A DNA stretch of 13,214 bases from Candidatus Thorarchaeota archaeon SMTZ1-83 (GTDB lineage: Archaea > Asgardarchaeota > Thorarchaeia > Thorarchaeales > Thorarchaeaceae): NCBI GenBank assembly GCA_001563325.1, contig LRSK01000221.1, positions 1 through 13,214 on the forward strand, in the 5' to 3' direction. The position numbers and the translations under genes are program-made. Positions 1 to 6,565 of the stretch are shown here, in pieces. Numbering within the stretch: position 1 is the stretch's first letter; the number at the start of each line of letters is the position of its first letter. The notes below the pieces were generated by a model that saw nothing but the letters and a program-made list of their open reading frames with translations, ran no database searches and was not told the DNA's origin.

Positions 1-622
1 TGTGAATGGGAACAGGGTCTGCCTCCTCAATCTTGAAACGCAGTACCGCATCTGCCATGTATGAGAATGTGGCATAGGTCTTCTCGTCGTGAACGCCCTC
101 CTCTAGAACGAACATTATGCTATGAGAGCTCTGAGTCACTCTTCCGCTGAGTCGCTGAACTGCCCTTGGCATTGTGACTGGACTTGAGTGGAGTATCAGA
201 GTTGAAAGACTATCCACAACAACTCGGGCCACAACCAAGTCATCCAAGACCTCTGATAGAACAATGCCGAGTTCGCTAATATCATCGACTTTGGAAAGCG
301 ACCGTGTAGAACTGGACGTCGGTGCTCCCATGCGCTCCGAGTAGCCATCGATGAAGACAAACTGACCAGACTTCTCATAGGCATCTACTGACCAGCCATG
401 CCGACTCATGTCGTTCCTGACCACTCGCGGAGAAACATCAGTTGTTACAAAGACGGCTGGAAAACCGAGCTGTAGTCCGTCGTAAAGGAATGCTTCAGCA
501 TAGGTCGTCTTCCCAGACCCTAAAGGACCGAGAAGCATGTAGGACACCTGAGTGAGCTGCCCAAACCTAACCAGGTCTCCTATCATGGGCCGAGCCTTTG
601 CAGGCTCTGCGGTTCTTGACAT
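1..622 (-). CDS. KaiC-like RecA-superfamily ATPase, degenerate catalytic site (3' end off window)
   Basis: The frame is open from the ATG at 622 to the window edge (207 codons), so the C-terminus is missing. Residues 32-39 form a Walker A motif (GPLGSGKT), and a hydrophobic strand ending in Asp137 (ARVVVDSLSTL) is the Walker B. Spacing between the two matches the neighbouring KaiC-like protein almost residue for residue. The tandem glutamates that activate water in KaiC ATPases read Asp62-Val63 here, and the usual N-terminal GIPGLDDLI-type segment is absent. It should bind ATP but may hydrolyse it poorly, as in FlaH/ArlH-like inactive relatives; this is inference. A GGTGA ribosome site lies about 8 bases before the ATG. 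It follows the next ATPase gene by 42 bases on the same strand, so they are probably cotranscribed. The biological target is unknown. Confidence 0.8.
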   Translation of the reverse strand, partial: MSRTAEPAKARPMIGDLVRFGQLTQVSYMLLGPLGSGKTTYAEAFLYDGLQLGFPAVFVTTDVSPRVVRNDMSRHGWSVDAYEKSGQFVFIDGYSERMGAPTSSSTRSLSKVDDISELGIVLSEVLDDLVVARVVVDSLSTLILHSSPVTMPRAVQRLSGRVTQSSHSIMFVLEEGVHDEKTYATFSYMADAVLRFKIEEADPVPIH

Positions 623-664
623 TGCTTCGTCACCCAAGGGTCATACCTCGTCCACAATTGAACC

Positions 665-1411
665 TCAAGCACCTGGGCTGATCTCAGCAGGCCAGACGCG
701 GATTCCTTCATCAGTGATTCTCATGGAATGGATTCTAGAGCTATGTTTGGAACCTCTCAGTTTAAGCACTTCGATTGATCTTGACCTCGATTGCTGGCTA
801 ATCATCTCGTTATAGAGTACCAATACGCCCGAGGCCAAGAATGCTTCGATATCAAAGACACCTAGTCCATCGTGCTGAGCAGGAATCTCGCTCGTGAGAA
901 GAAGAGTGGCGCCTGTACGAGTAATCGAGGCGGTGAGCTTGAAGAACTCCTCACGGAGAATGTCTCTGCTCCGGAACTTGTAGGCAAGAATGGCCAAGGT
1001 GTCGATCACGACTCTCTTTGCTTTGATCTTATTGACATGGTTAAGGATGATGGCCTCAAGACCTGACAGATCGAAACTGGGATACTCTCCTATCTTGACT
1101 GGTGTCACTTCTTTTGACGGTGAGAGATCCACTACGGAGAGCTTGCCCTCTTTTTCCAGGGCCGCCAGGTCCATTCCAAATCGCATCATATTCCTTCTGA
1201 TGAGATGGGGAGGTTCCTCGAGCGTCACGAGGACTCCAGGTTCGTCGTACTCGGTGGCACCCTTGTAGAGAAACTGATTCGCCAAGATGCTCTTTCCAGT
1301 TCCTGCCCTTCCGGCGACCAGAATGATGTCGCCTTTCGGAAAACCTCCTTCAATCAAATCGTCTAGTCCCGGTATCCCTGATTTCACTCTTTCAATCTCA
1401 AAATCACTCAT
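665..1411 (-). CDS. KaiC-like RecA-superfamily ATPase
   Basis: A 248-residue single-domain KaiC-family ATPase. It opens with the family segment SGIPGLDDLIEGGFPKG (residues 11-27), then Walker A at 34-41 (GRAGTGKS), the catalytic glutamate pair Glu65-Glu66, and Walker B ending at Asp137 (KRVVIDT). Near the C-terminus, LKLRGSKHSSRI followed by an ITDEGIRVWP strand is the typical end of archaeal KaiC-like domains. All hydrolysis residues are visible, so it should be an active ATPase. Family members act in signalling, motility or unknown processes; a clock role is not implied because there is one domain and no kaiA/kaiB. The ATG overlaps the stop codon of the thioredoxin-like gene by 4 bases (ATGA), with GGAG about 9 bases upstream. 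This indicates translational coupling. Confidence 0.88.
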   Translation of the reverse strand: MSDFEIERVKSGIPGLDDLIEGGFPKGDIILVAGRAGTGKSILANQFLYKGATEYDEPGVLVTLEEPPHLIRRNMMRFGMDLAALEKEGKLSVVDLSPSKEVTPVKIGEYPSFDLSGLEAIILNHVNKIKAKRVVIDTLAILAYKFRSRDILREEFFKLTASITRTGATLLLTSEIPAQHDGLGVFDIEAFLASGVLVLYNEMISQQSRSRSIEVLKLRGSKHSSRIHSMRITDEGIRVWPAEISPGA

Positions 1412-1743
1412 TGTGACGCTCTCCTCTTCGCACTCACTTTCGCTCCCAGGAACATCTTCATAATCATGTCAGGTTCTGGGATTCCTGTCACTGAAACGCC
1501 GCCAATCATTATCGTTGGAAGGGCGAAGACACCGTACTTCTCAGCCGCTTCCGGATTCTTACTCACATTAATAATCTCCAACTCAAACAGACCAGCACCA
1601 AAGCCCTCAAGAGTCTCAACCAAGACCTCTTCGGCTCTGGGGCAGAACGCGCAGGTATCGGACTTGAACAGGACGACCCGGATTGGTGGACCGTCGTCCT
1701 CCTCCTTGTTCGGGGAGTCCTTTGACTCTGCTTTGTCTGCCAA
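1408..1743 (-). CDS. Thioredoxin/glutaredoxin-like protein with CAFC motif
   Basis: A 111-residue thioredoxin-fold protein. After a charged, probably disordered tail of about 19 residues comes a beta strand (IRVVLFKSDT) leading into the redox motif Cys31-Ala-Phe-Cys34. The cis-proline loop Leu75-Pro76-Thr77 and a final IMIGG strand complete the minimal fold. It is likely a thiol-disulfide oxidoreductase or redox sensor in the cytosol, since no signal peptide is seen. The start is TTG: AGGAG lies 10 bases upstream, and no ATG occurs in frame before the fold begins. Its stop codon overlaps the start of the KaiC-like ATPase, so the two are coupled. A redox input to, or thiol maintenance of, the ATPase is possible but only inferred from context. 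Confidence 0.85.
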   Translation of the reverse strand: MADKAESKDSPNKEEDDGPPIRVVLFKSDTCAFCPRAEEVLVETLEGFGAGLFELEIINVSKNPEAAEKYGVFALPTIMIGGVSVTGIPEPDMIMKMFLGAKVSAKRRASQ

Positions 1744-1816
1744 ACGCTAGCACTCCTGTGACTAGGGGATGATTTGGGGAGAAGCCTGAGAGTTAACTTG
1801 AATGTTTTGACGACTT

Positions 1817-1842
1817 AGTCTTGCTGTCGGCGCCGCAAGATT
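1817..1842 (-). terminator. Hairpin directly after the Roadblock gene
   Basis: An 8-pair stem (TCTTGC with GCAAGA, extended by an A-T and a G-T pair) with a 10-base GC-rich loop begins at the base after the Roadblock stop codon. No poly-T tract follows, so it is a weak candidate terminator or a 3'-end stabilising hairpin. It separates the Roadblock gene from the thioredoxin/KaiC cassette. Confidence 0.35.
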
Positions 1843-2226
1843 TCACCTGTATCCGAGAACACGTCGTATCTTGGTGGAAGCCTTGCCAAGTGCTCTCGAA
1901 TGATAGCGTACTGCCTTGGGCATGATAGCGGCAAGAATCAGCGCCTGCTTCTTATGCGAGGCAATCTTCTTGAATACGGCCTTGCCAGCAGAACAACGGA
2001 TGGATATGTCCTTCAACTCGCCTAGTGAGAGCTCGTCGCGCATTCTCTCAACTGTCGAGGCAACGTAACCGGACATCGCGGCGACCACCTCTCTATTGGT
2101 TGTAGGGGAGGCCGCCGAAGCCATAAGGAGGCCGTCATCCCTAGCTAGGATAGACGCGATGAAACCACCGTTCCTGTTCATCTCTTCCAAGACTTCTGCC
2201 AGTGCCCTATAGTCGGGTCGCTCCAT
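1843..2226 (-). CDS. Roadblock/LC7 domain protein
   Basis: A 127-residue single Roadblock/LC7 domain: an N-terminal helix (ALAEVLEEMNRNGG), a strand and turn of the IASILARDDGLLMAS type, a long central helix (NREVVAAMSGYVASTVERM), two beta strands (ISIRCSAGKAVFKKI and QALILAAIMP), and a basic C-terminal helix. Such proteins dimerise and bind or regulate small GTPases: MglB acts on MglA in bacteria, and Ragulator/Rag and dynein light chains are the eukaryotic examples. The gene is divergent from a Rab-like GTPase gene across a short intergenic region, so a functional pairing is a reasonable inference. I chose the ATG at 2226, with GGAG 9 bases upstream. A TTG two codons earlier would leave only 3 bases to the same ribosome site. 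No membrane segment is seen. Confidence 0.85.
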   Translation of the reverse strand: MERPDYRALAEVLEEMNRNGGFIASILARDDGLLMASAASPTTNREVVAAMSGYVASTVERMRDELSLGELKDISIRCSAGKAVFKKIASHKKQALILAAIMPKAVRYHSRALGKASTKIRRVLGYR

Positions 2227-2271
2227 GGTCAATTACTCCGGCCCATAGCGTGAGTCGATTTGCGCATTCTC

Positions 2272-2279
2272 CTATTAAG
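2272..2279 (-). promoter_or_regulatory. Candidate TATA box for the Roadblock gene
   Basis: On the minus strand CTTAATAG lies about 45 bases upstream of the chosen ATG. That leaves room for a transcription start about 25 bases downstream and a short leader containing GGAG. The match to the archaeal TATA consensus is loose and no clear BRE is seen. Confidence 0.25.
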
Positions 2280-2342
2280 CGTGATGGATGTTGGTGTTTC
2301 GAAAGACTTGTACTACCAGTCTTGATAAGGTGACATGGCAGA

Positions 2343-2372
2343 GATTATCAACATTCGCCGCTTTTGATAATC
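2343..2372. promoter_or_regulatory. Perfect 9-bp dyad in the divergent promoter region (candidate operator)
   Basis: GATTATCAA at 2343-2351 is exactly mirrored by TTGATAATC at 2364-2372, with a 12-base spacer. Each arm is also followed, on the plus strand, by ACA. It lies just upstream of the candidate TATA box of the GTPase gene, within the 204-bp region it shares with the Roadblock gene. This is the usual place for a dimeric regulator site. The regulator is unknown. Confidence 0.4.
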
Positions 2373-2383
2373 AACAGAATTAC

Positions 2384-2391
2384 AATTTTAA
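2384..2391 (+). promoter_or_regulatory. Candidate TATA box for the small GTPase gene
   Basis: AATTTTAA lies 40 bases before the GTPase ATG. A start about 25 bases further on would give a leader of roughly 15 bases carrying the ribosome site AGGAG at 2418-2422, which is 8 bases from the ATG. The element is AT-rich in a less AT-rich context but is not a strict consensus match. Confidence 0.3.
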
Positions 2392-2430
2392 GACGGATTC
2401 CATAATCCGAACCGACTAGGAGTCCACCTT

Positions 2431-2979
2431 ATGTCAGCCGAGTTTCGTTTCAAAGTGGTGATGCTTGGTGATGGAGCTGTGGGGAAGACAGCTCTGACCA
2501 CTCGATTCACTCAAGGTAGCTTTGAGGCGGACTACAAGAGGACAATTGGTAGTGATTTTGCGATAAAGAAGCTCGAGTTTGATGATCTAGACGTGAATGT
2601 GACAATACAGGTCTGGGACTTGGCTGGCCAACCTCGATTTGAGGTAGTTCGCCAGGGGTTCTATCGTGGAGCTCGTGGAGGCCTACTTGTCTACGATGTG
2701 ACCAGACGACGAACCTTTCTGAACATCGACAGCTGGAAGGAAGAGTGTTTCAAGAACCTCGGATACACAATACCACTCGTGGTGGTAGCTAACAAAGTAG
2801 ACCTGGCCGATAGAAGAGTGGTTCCAACGAGCGATGGGGCGGGGTATGCCAAGAAGAACAAGTCCCTATATGTTGAGTCCAGTGCTCTCACAGGGGAGAA
2901 TGTGGAAGCCGCCTACGCCTCGCTCTGCAGGACCATGATTGAGGATGCCAAGGAAAGAGCCAAGGCTGCGAATCACTAG
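2431..2979 (+). CDS. Rab/Ras-like small GTPase
   Basis: A 182-residue complete small GTPase. Visible motifs: G1 P-loop GDGAVGKT (residues 13-20), switch I Thr38 in KRTIGSDF (as Rab TIGVDF), G3 WDLAGQ (62-67) with catalytic Gln67, G4 NKVD (121-124), and G5 ESSALTGEN (149-157). Motif spelling is Rab-like rather than MglA-like. Pro68 follows the catalytic Gln, where Rab/Ras have Glu. The C-terminus ends in KERAKAANH with no cysteine, so it cannot be prenylated in the eukaryotic way and probably acts in the cytosol or through a partner. Families of such GTPases are characteristic of Asgard archaea. The divergent Roadblock gene and the downstream HEAT/ear gene suggest a switch with a regulator and an effector; this link is inferred from position only. 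Confidence 0.95.
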   Translation: MSAEFRFKVVMLGDGAVGKTALTTRFTQGSFEADYKRTIGSDFAIKKLEFDDLDVNVTIQVWDLAGQPRFEVVRQGFYRGARGGLLVYDVTRRRTFLNIDSWKEECFKNLGYTIPLVVVANKVDLADRRVVPTSDGAGYAKKNKSLYVESSALTGENVEAAYASLCRTMIEDAKERAKAANH

Positions 2980-3001
2980 GGTCTCTGGACCACTGGGGAT
3001 T

Positions 3002-3058
3002 CCAGCAAAGGTCAGTCATAGCAAGTATTAAGGCAGGCTCCACTGCCAACTTTGCTGG
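3002..3058 (+). repeat. Nested inverted repeats between the GTPase and HEAT/ear genes
   Basis: CCAGCAAAG at 3002-3010 is exactly mirrored by CTTTGCTGG at 3050-3058. Inside the loop, GGCAG at 3032-3036 pairs with CTGCC at 3043-3047. In RNA this would fold as a two-part stem ending 13 bases before the downstream ATG and overlapping the ribosome-site region. It could be a translational control element, a processing site or a weak terminator; none is shown. Confidence 0.35.
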
Positions 3059-3071
3059 GGCAAGGTGGACA

Positions 3072-4280
3072 ATGGCAGAGAAGGACGAAAGGACACTTAC
3101 TCAGGCGCTCGGAGGTGGAGAGGCGCTTCGCGGTCTCAAGAAGGCTATGAAGAGAATCTTCAAACCTGAAGAGGACCTGCTACAAAAGACACTCTCCCAA
3201 ATCACCTCTATCCAGGCATGCAAGGATGCAGCCCTCACTGGAGAAGAGGATGTGAGACTCCTAGCAGTGTGCCGCCTTGGTGACTTCGGTTCAGAGGCCA
3301 GGGAGACTCTGGAACTGAGCCTGAACGATGGCAGCCCAGTCGTGCGTGTCGCCGCGGCGGGGGTCATTGCAAACCTTGGCAACAAGAATACCGTTACTGC
3401 CCTAGAGAATCACCTTGCAGACAATGACGAGAATGTGAGGGAGGCTCTGGAATTCTCAATTGGATGGCTCGAGGCACACGGAGAGAATGTTCCGTACGCG
3501 GAGAATGTGCGTCCCACAATAGATGAAGCAGAGATACTTGAGGTAGAGTCCACGCCCACTCGTACTAGTGATGATGTAATCGTAAGCAGCGGAGTATCAA
3601 TCTCAGACAATGTCTTGGAGTTCAGGGTCACAGTGACCAACGAGAGTGAAGAGTTGGCAACAGATGTGACAATCACTCTCCTCTCATATCCTGCGGACAG
3701 CCTGCAACTTCTTGGAGAGAAGACCCAGACCATTGAGTCTCTGAAACCGGGCGCTCGCGGGACGCGGATGTTCTCCTTTGAGATTGGCTCAGAGGCGATT
3801 GAGGGTGAAATCATCACCTCGGTCACCTTCTATGATAGCTCCTTCGATAAGGTGACAGCCAAGGCAGGCAATTGCTTTGTGAGGTCCCTCTACAGTCAGC
3901 TTAGGCCCTTGGAGATATCACTCGACGAATTCTCCGACATGAGGAAGGGTAGGGCCTATTGGAACAGAGAGCATGTTGTAGAAGCGACCCCGAAATCACT
4001 ATTCAAGTTGACAGAAGACATTCTCAAGAGAAAGAATCTCCATCCGCTTCGTGTCGAGTCCGAGAAGAAGGAAGACATGTTCATGGGAGTAGTGGTTGGA
4101 GCAGGTATGGGTAGATACACTTCCGCGAAAGTTGCTGTGACTCTCACCTCCGTGGGTCATGCAAAAGGGGATCTGAGTAAACTGCGCATAGATGTGATCT
4201 CAGACTCCTCTGAGCTACTCCAGATTGCTGCAAGTGAACTGTTTGAGAGTCTGCAGATTGCGATTGGCGCAGACAAGTAG
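3072..4280 (+). CDS. HEAT-repeat protein with coatomer-gamma/adaptin appendage-like C-terminus
   Basis: A 402-residue protein in three parts. Residues about 58-135 form two to three HEAT-like helix pairs (VRLLAVCRLGDFG, VVRVAAAGVIANLG, NVREALEFSIGWLEAHG). Residues about 168-272 are beta-rich (VLEFRVTVTNESEELATDVT and following strands), like an Ig-type sandwich. Residues about 278-397 form an alpha/beta domain. There, KSLFKLTEDILKRKNLHP (308-325) and LRIDVISDSSELLQIAAS (371-388) resemble, as I remember it, the platform subdomain of the gamma-COP appendage. HEAT plus sandwich plus platform is the order of COPI gamma and adaptin large chains, but the helical trunk here is very short. No membrane segment or signal peptide is seen. 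AGGTGG precedes the ATG closely. It lies 92 bases after the GTPase gene and is probably cotranscribed. The stop is 2 bases from the convergent cooC stop. The COPI relation is a sequence impression, not a search result. Confidence 0.8.
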   Translation: MAEKDERTLTQALGGGEALRGLKKAMKRIFKPEEDLLQKTLSQITSIQACKDAALTGEEDVRLLAVCRLGDFGSEARETLELSLNDGSPVVRVAAAGVIANLGNKNTVTALENHLADNDENVREALEFSIGWLEAHGENVPYAENVRPTIDEAEILEVESTPTRTSDDVIVSSGVSISDNVLEFRVTVTNESEELATDVTITLLSYPADSLQLLGEKTQTIESLKPGARGTRMFSFEIGSEAIEGEIITSVTFYDSSFDKVTAKAGNCFVRSLYSQLRPLEISLDEFSDMRKGRAYWNREHVVEATPKSLFKLTEDILKRKNLHPLRVESEKKEDMFMGVVVGAGMGRYTSAKVAVTLTSVGHAKGDLSKLRIDVISDSSELLQIAASELFESLQIAIGADK

Positions 4281-4282
4281 AC

Positions 4283-5092
4283 TCAGGTTCCGGTGCCCAG
4301 GAGCTTCATGAGAGTCACATCGCTAAGAAGCCCGAGCTTCTCAGCAATCTTGTCAGCAGCCTGCACTGCAGGAGAGTCATCAGACAGCTCCGTCAGTGGA
4401 GCCCCAAGGTAGTTCAACTTGGCAAGTTCATCATCGTTCGGAATCATTCCTGCGAAGAAGAGTCCCTGCTCCTCCAGTCGGTTGACAAGCTCATCTTCCA
4501 TTCCCGGAGGGAATCTATTGCCAATGACAACGACCTTCTTGAAATCAATGTGAACCTCTTTGGCCAGGTCTCTAATTCTCAAAGCTGCTTCATAGGCTGC
4601 TCGTGACGGGTCAACCACAATGATGAGAACGTCCACGTTCCTGTCAGTTCTCCGGCTCAGATGCTCAAGACCGGCACTCATGTCAAGGAGTGTGAAGTCA
4701 TAGTTCCTGCTGAGTGTATCCAGAATCTGGGTGAGTAGACGGTTGACATAGCAGTAACAGCCCTCTCCCTCTGTGCGTCCCATGGCCAAGAAGTCGTAGA
4801 GCTCACCCTCAACCAATGACTCGTAGATCTCACCCTCCAGAATGTCCTGCTTGGTGACGGCTCGTGAGATTGAGCCTTCGTCGATGCTCTGTCTTAGCTT
4901 GGTTGCAATCCCCCCAACGGTAGAGGAGACCTCCACTCCTAGTGCCCTGGGCAGATTCATGACCGGGTCGGCGTCTACCACAAGAAGCGATCTCTTGGTC
5001 TTCTCTGTGAGGATTCTCGTGAGCAGTGCCGAAATCGTTGTCTTGCCGGTTCCTCCCTTTCCGGATACCGAAATCACTAGACGTTCTCGCAT
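4283..5092 (-). CDS. cooC: CooC/AcsF-type nickel-insertion ATPase for CODH/ACS
   Basis: A 269-residue SIMIBI-class P-loop ATPase of the CooC/AcsF/CooC-like family, which matures the Ni-containing clusters of CODH or ACS. It has the deviant Walker A (GKGGTGKTT, residues 11-19) with signature Lys12, DADP at 40-43, the switch segment DMSAGLEHLSR (137-147), and the metal-binding pair Cys112-Tyr-Cys114. That pair sits at the same numbers as in the well-studied bacterial CooC1. The gene follows cdhE by 57 bases on the same strand and is the last gene of the cdh operon. I chose the ATG at 5092 because family members begin a few residues before the P-loop and a GAGTGAG purine run precedes it. A TTG at 5113 would add 7 residues. 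It is the only intact copy in the window. Confidence 0.9.
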   Translation of the reverse strand: MRERLVISVSGKGGTGKTTISALLTRILTEKTKRSLLVVDADPVMNLPRALGVEVSSTVGGIATKLRQSIDEGSISRAVTKQDILEGEIYESLVEGELYDFLAMGRTEGEGCYCYVNRLLTQILDTLSRNYDFTLLDMSAGLEHLSRRTDRNVDVLIIVVDPSRAAYEAALRIRDLAKEVHIDFKKVVVIGNRFPPGMEDELVNRLEEQGLFFAGMIPNDDELAKLNYLGAPLTELSDDSPAVQAADKIAEKLGLLSDVTLMKLLGTGT

Positions 5093-5149
5093 AGTTCTCA
5101 CTCTCTGAAGCAAGTCTCTCTGACTCTTGTATGCCTGAGCGGGTTGCTA

Positions 5150-6565
5150 TCAGTCCTCTTTCCACTTACCTAGTTGAAGGTACTTGGGTATTCCGCTAGA
5201 GTCCTGCGGACCCACCTTCACTGTCCAGCCTGAAACTTCCTCGGTCTCACCACTGATTCGTGCTGCCATTCCGGGGCTGATTAGCGTCTTATGCTTGACC
5301 TTATCCGCAACTCCGTATTCTTCAAGGGCTTCTGCGACTTTCTCTGCGGTCAGTCTTCTACCTGCGACAGCCGACTGAACGCTCATTCCCTCAGTGTCCA
5401 CGACGAGAAGGTATGCGTCAACGCCGCCTTGTTTGATGTCGCTCTCTACCGTGAAATAGGTCAATGCAAAGTTGGTCGTATACATTACTGGTGAGTCTGG
5501 CCCGACGTTGCCAAACTCCTGAAGCCCAGCCTCAACAGCAACTGGTTTGACGGGATCTGTGTACAGGTTACTCCTCAGGAAAGCCAGGGGCAGGTCAGTC
5601 CACATGTCCAGACTATGAAGGATCACTAAGTCGGAGTATCTGACGATCATTGACGCAGCAACCAAGACTTCGTCCCATTTCGTCAGCTCAGGAGCCTCAC
5701 CTTCCTTGTAGTCTGCCCATACCGATATGGGCGTCGATAGCAGAGGATATCCCAGGAGCTCATTCTCTTCAAGTGTCGCAGACCTTCTGAGCTGAGTGAA
5801 GTTGTCAACCGTTGTTCCAAGGCCCACTCGTGAGGCTGTGCCAGGGTCAAGCACGATTTCTTCGACACCCATTGCTCGAAGCGTGGACACAAGACTCGAT
5901 AGATTGTCAAGTCCTCCTGGTGCGTATGCGACCAAGGGAAGACCATGCTTGACAGCAATCTCTCCCACTTTAGACCATGTGTCCAAGGTCGCAGCATAAA
6001 GAAGTGGGCGTTTGTCTGCGATAGCCTTCGCTGCAGCACCCAGCATCTCAGGACTCAGTGAGCACAAGATGATTGGCCAGTCAGTGAGTTCTGCTAGCTT
6101 CTTGGCTGCTTTAGCAAACGTTTCAGGATTCTGTGATACACCTCGTAGTGCTATTCCATCCAGCCGGAGATTCTGTCCGATGTACACGTACGTCCATTCT
6201 TCGATGGTCTTTACTCTCTGGGCCATTGCATCGGCGTCTAGGTTGTCAGCTACATCAATGAAGAAAGCAACAGGGTTAGTATATCTCAGGTCATGTCTAT
6301 ACAGGACTAGTTTCCCACCTATTGCGGCCGCCTTGCCGCCGACGCCTATGGTCACTTCTCTAACAGGTGGTCGAATCAGCTCCTCCAGCTTGGCCAACTT
6401 CTTGGCATATTTAGCCTCTTCATAGAGTGGTGTGCATGCAGACATTCGCACGGTATACTCTGCAAGCTTGGTGGCAAAGGCCATGCAGTTGGCTTCCCCG
6501 CACTTCTCGCAGTTGGTTCCGGGGAGTAGGGGATAAATGTCCAATGGACCTGCAAGCTTTGCCAT
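5150..6565 (-). CDS. cdhE: CODH/ACS gamma subunit (corrinoid iron-sulfur protein, large subunit)
   Basis: A 471-residue large subunit of the corrinoid iron-sulfur protein, which carries the methyl group between the tetrahydropterin carrier and the acetyl-CoA synthase A cluster. The N-terminal Fe4S4 domain shows Cys19, Cys22, Cys27 and Cys44 (PGTNCEKCGEANC), the classic low-potential cluster used for reductive activation of cobalt. A TIM-barrel domain follows (about 95-330), then a C-terminal Rossmann-like cobamide-binding domain (about 340-455). Length fits archaeal CdhE. The ATG at 6565 overlaps the cdhD stop by one base (TAATG), with GGAGGGA 5 bases upstream. The frame is open for 26 more codons upstream, but that stretch lies inside cdhD and lacks family similarity, so it is excluded. 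Confidence 0.95.
   Translation of the reverse strand: MAKLAGPLDIYPLLPGTNCEKCGEANCMAFATKLAEYTVRMSACTPLYEEAKYAKKLAKLEELIRPPVREVTIGVGGKAAAIGGKLVLYRHDLRYTNPVAFFIDVADNLDADAMAQRVKTIEEWTYVYIGQNLRLDGIALRGVSQNPETFAKAAKKLAELTDWPIILCSLSPEMLGAAAKAIADKRPLLYAATLDTWSKVGEIAVKHGLPLVAYAPGGLDNLSSLVSTLRAMGVEEIVLDPGTASRVGLGTTVDNFTQLRRSATLEENELLGYPLLSTPISVWADYKEGEAPELTKWDEVLVAASMIVRYSDLVILHSLDMWTDLPLAFLRSNLYTDPVKPVAVEAGLQEFGNVGPDSPVMYTTNFALTYFTVESDIKQGGVDAYLLVVDTEGMSVQSAVAGRRLTAEKVAEALEEYGVADKVKHKTLISPGMAARISGETEEVSGWTVKVGPQDSSGIPKYLQLGKWKED

Noticed and set aside
665..1411. A circadian-clock KaiC.
   Set aside because: There is a single ATPase domain, no kaiA or kaiB nearby, and the wider archaeal KaiC-like family has many other roles.
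4278..4285. A bidirectional terminator between the convergent HEAT/ear and cooC genes.
   Set aside because: Only 2 bases separate the stop codons and no hairpin or T-tract is visible there; the transcripts probably overlap.
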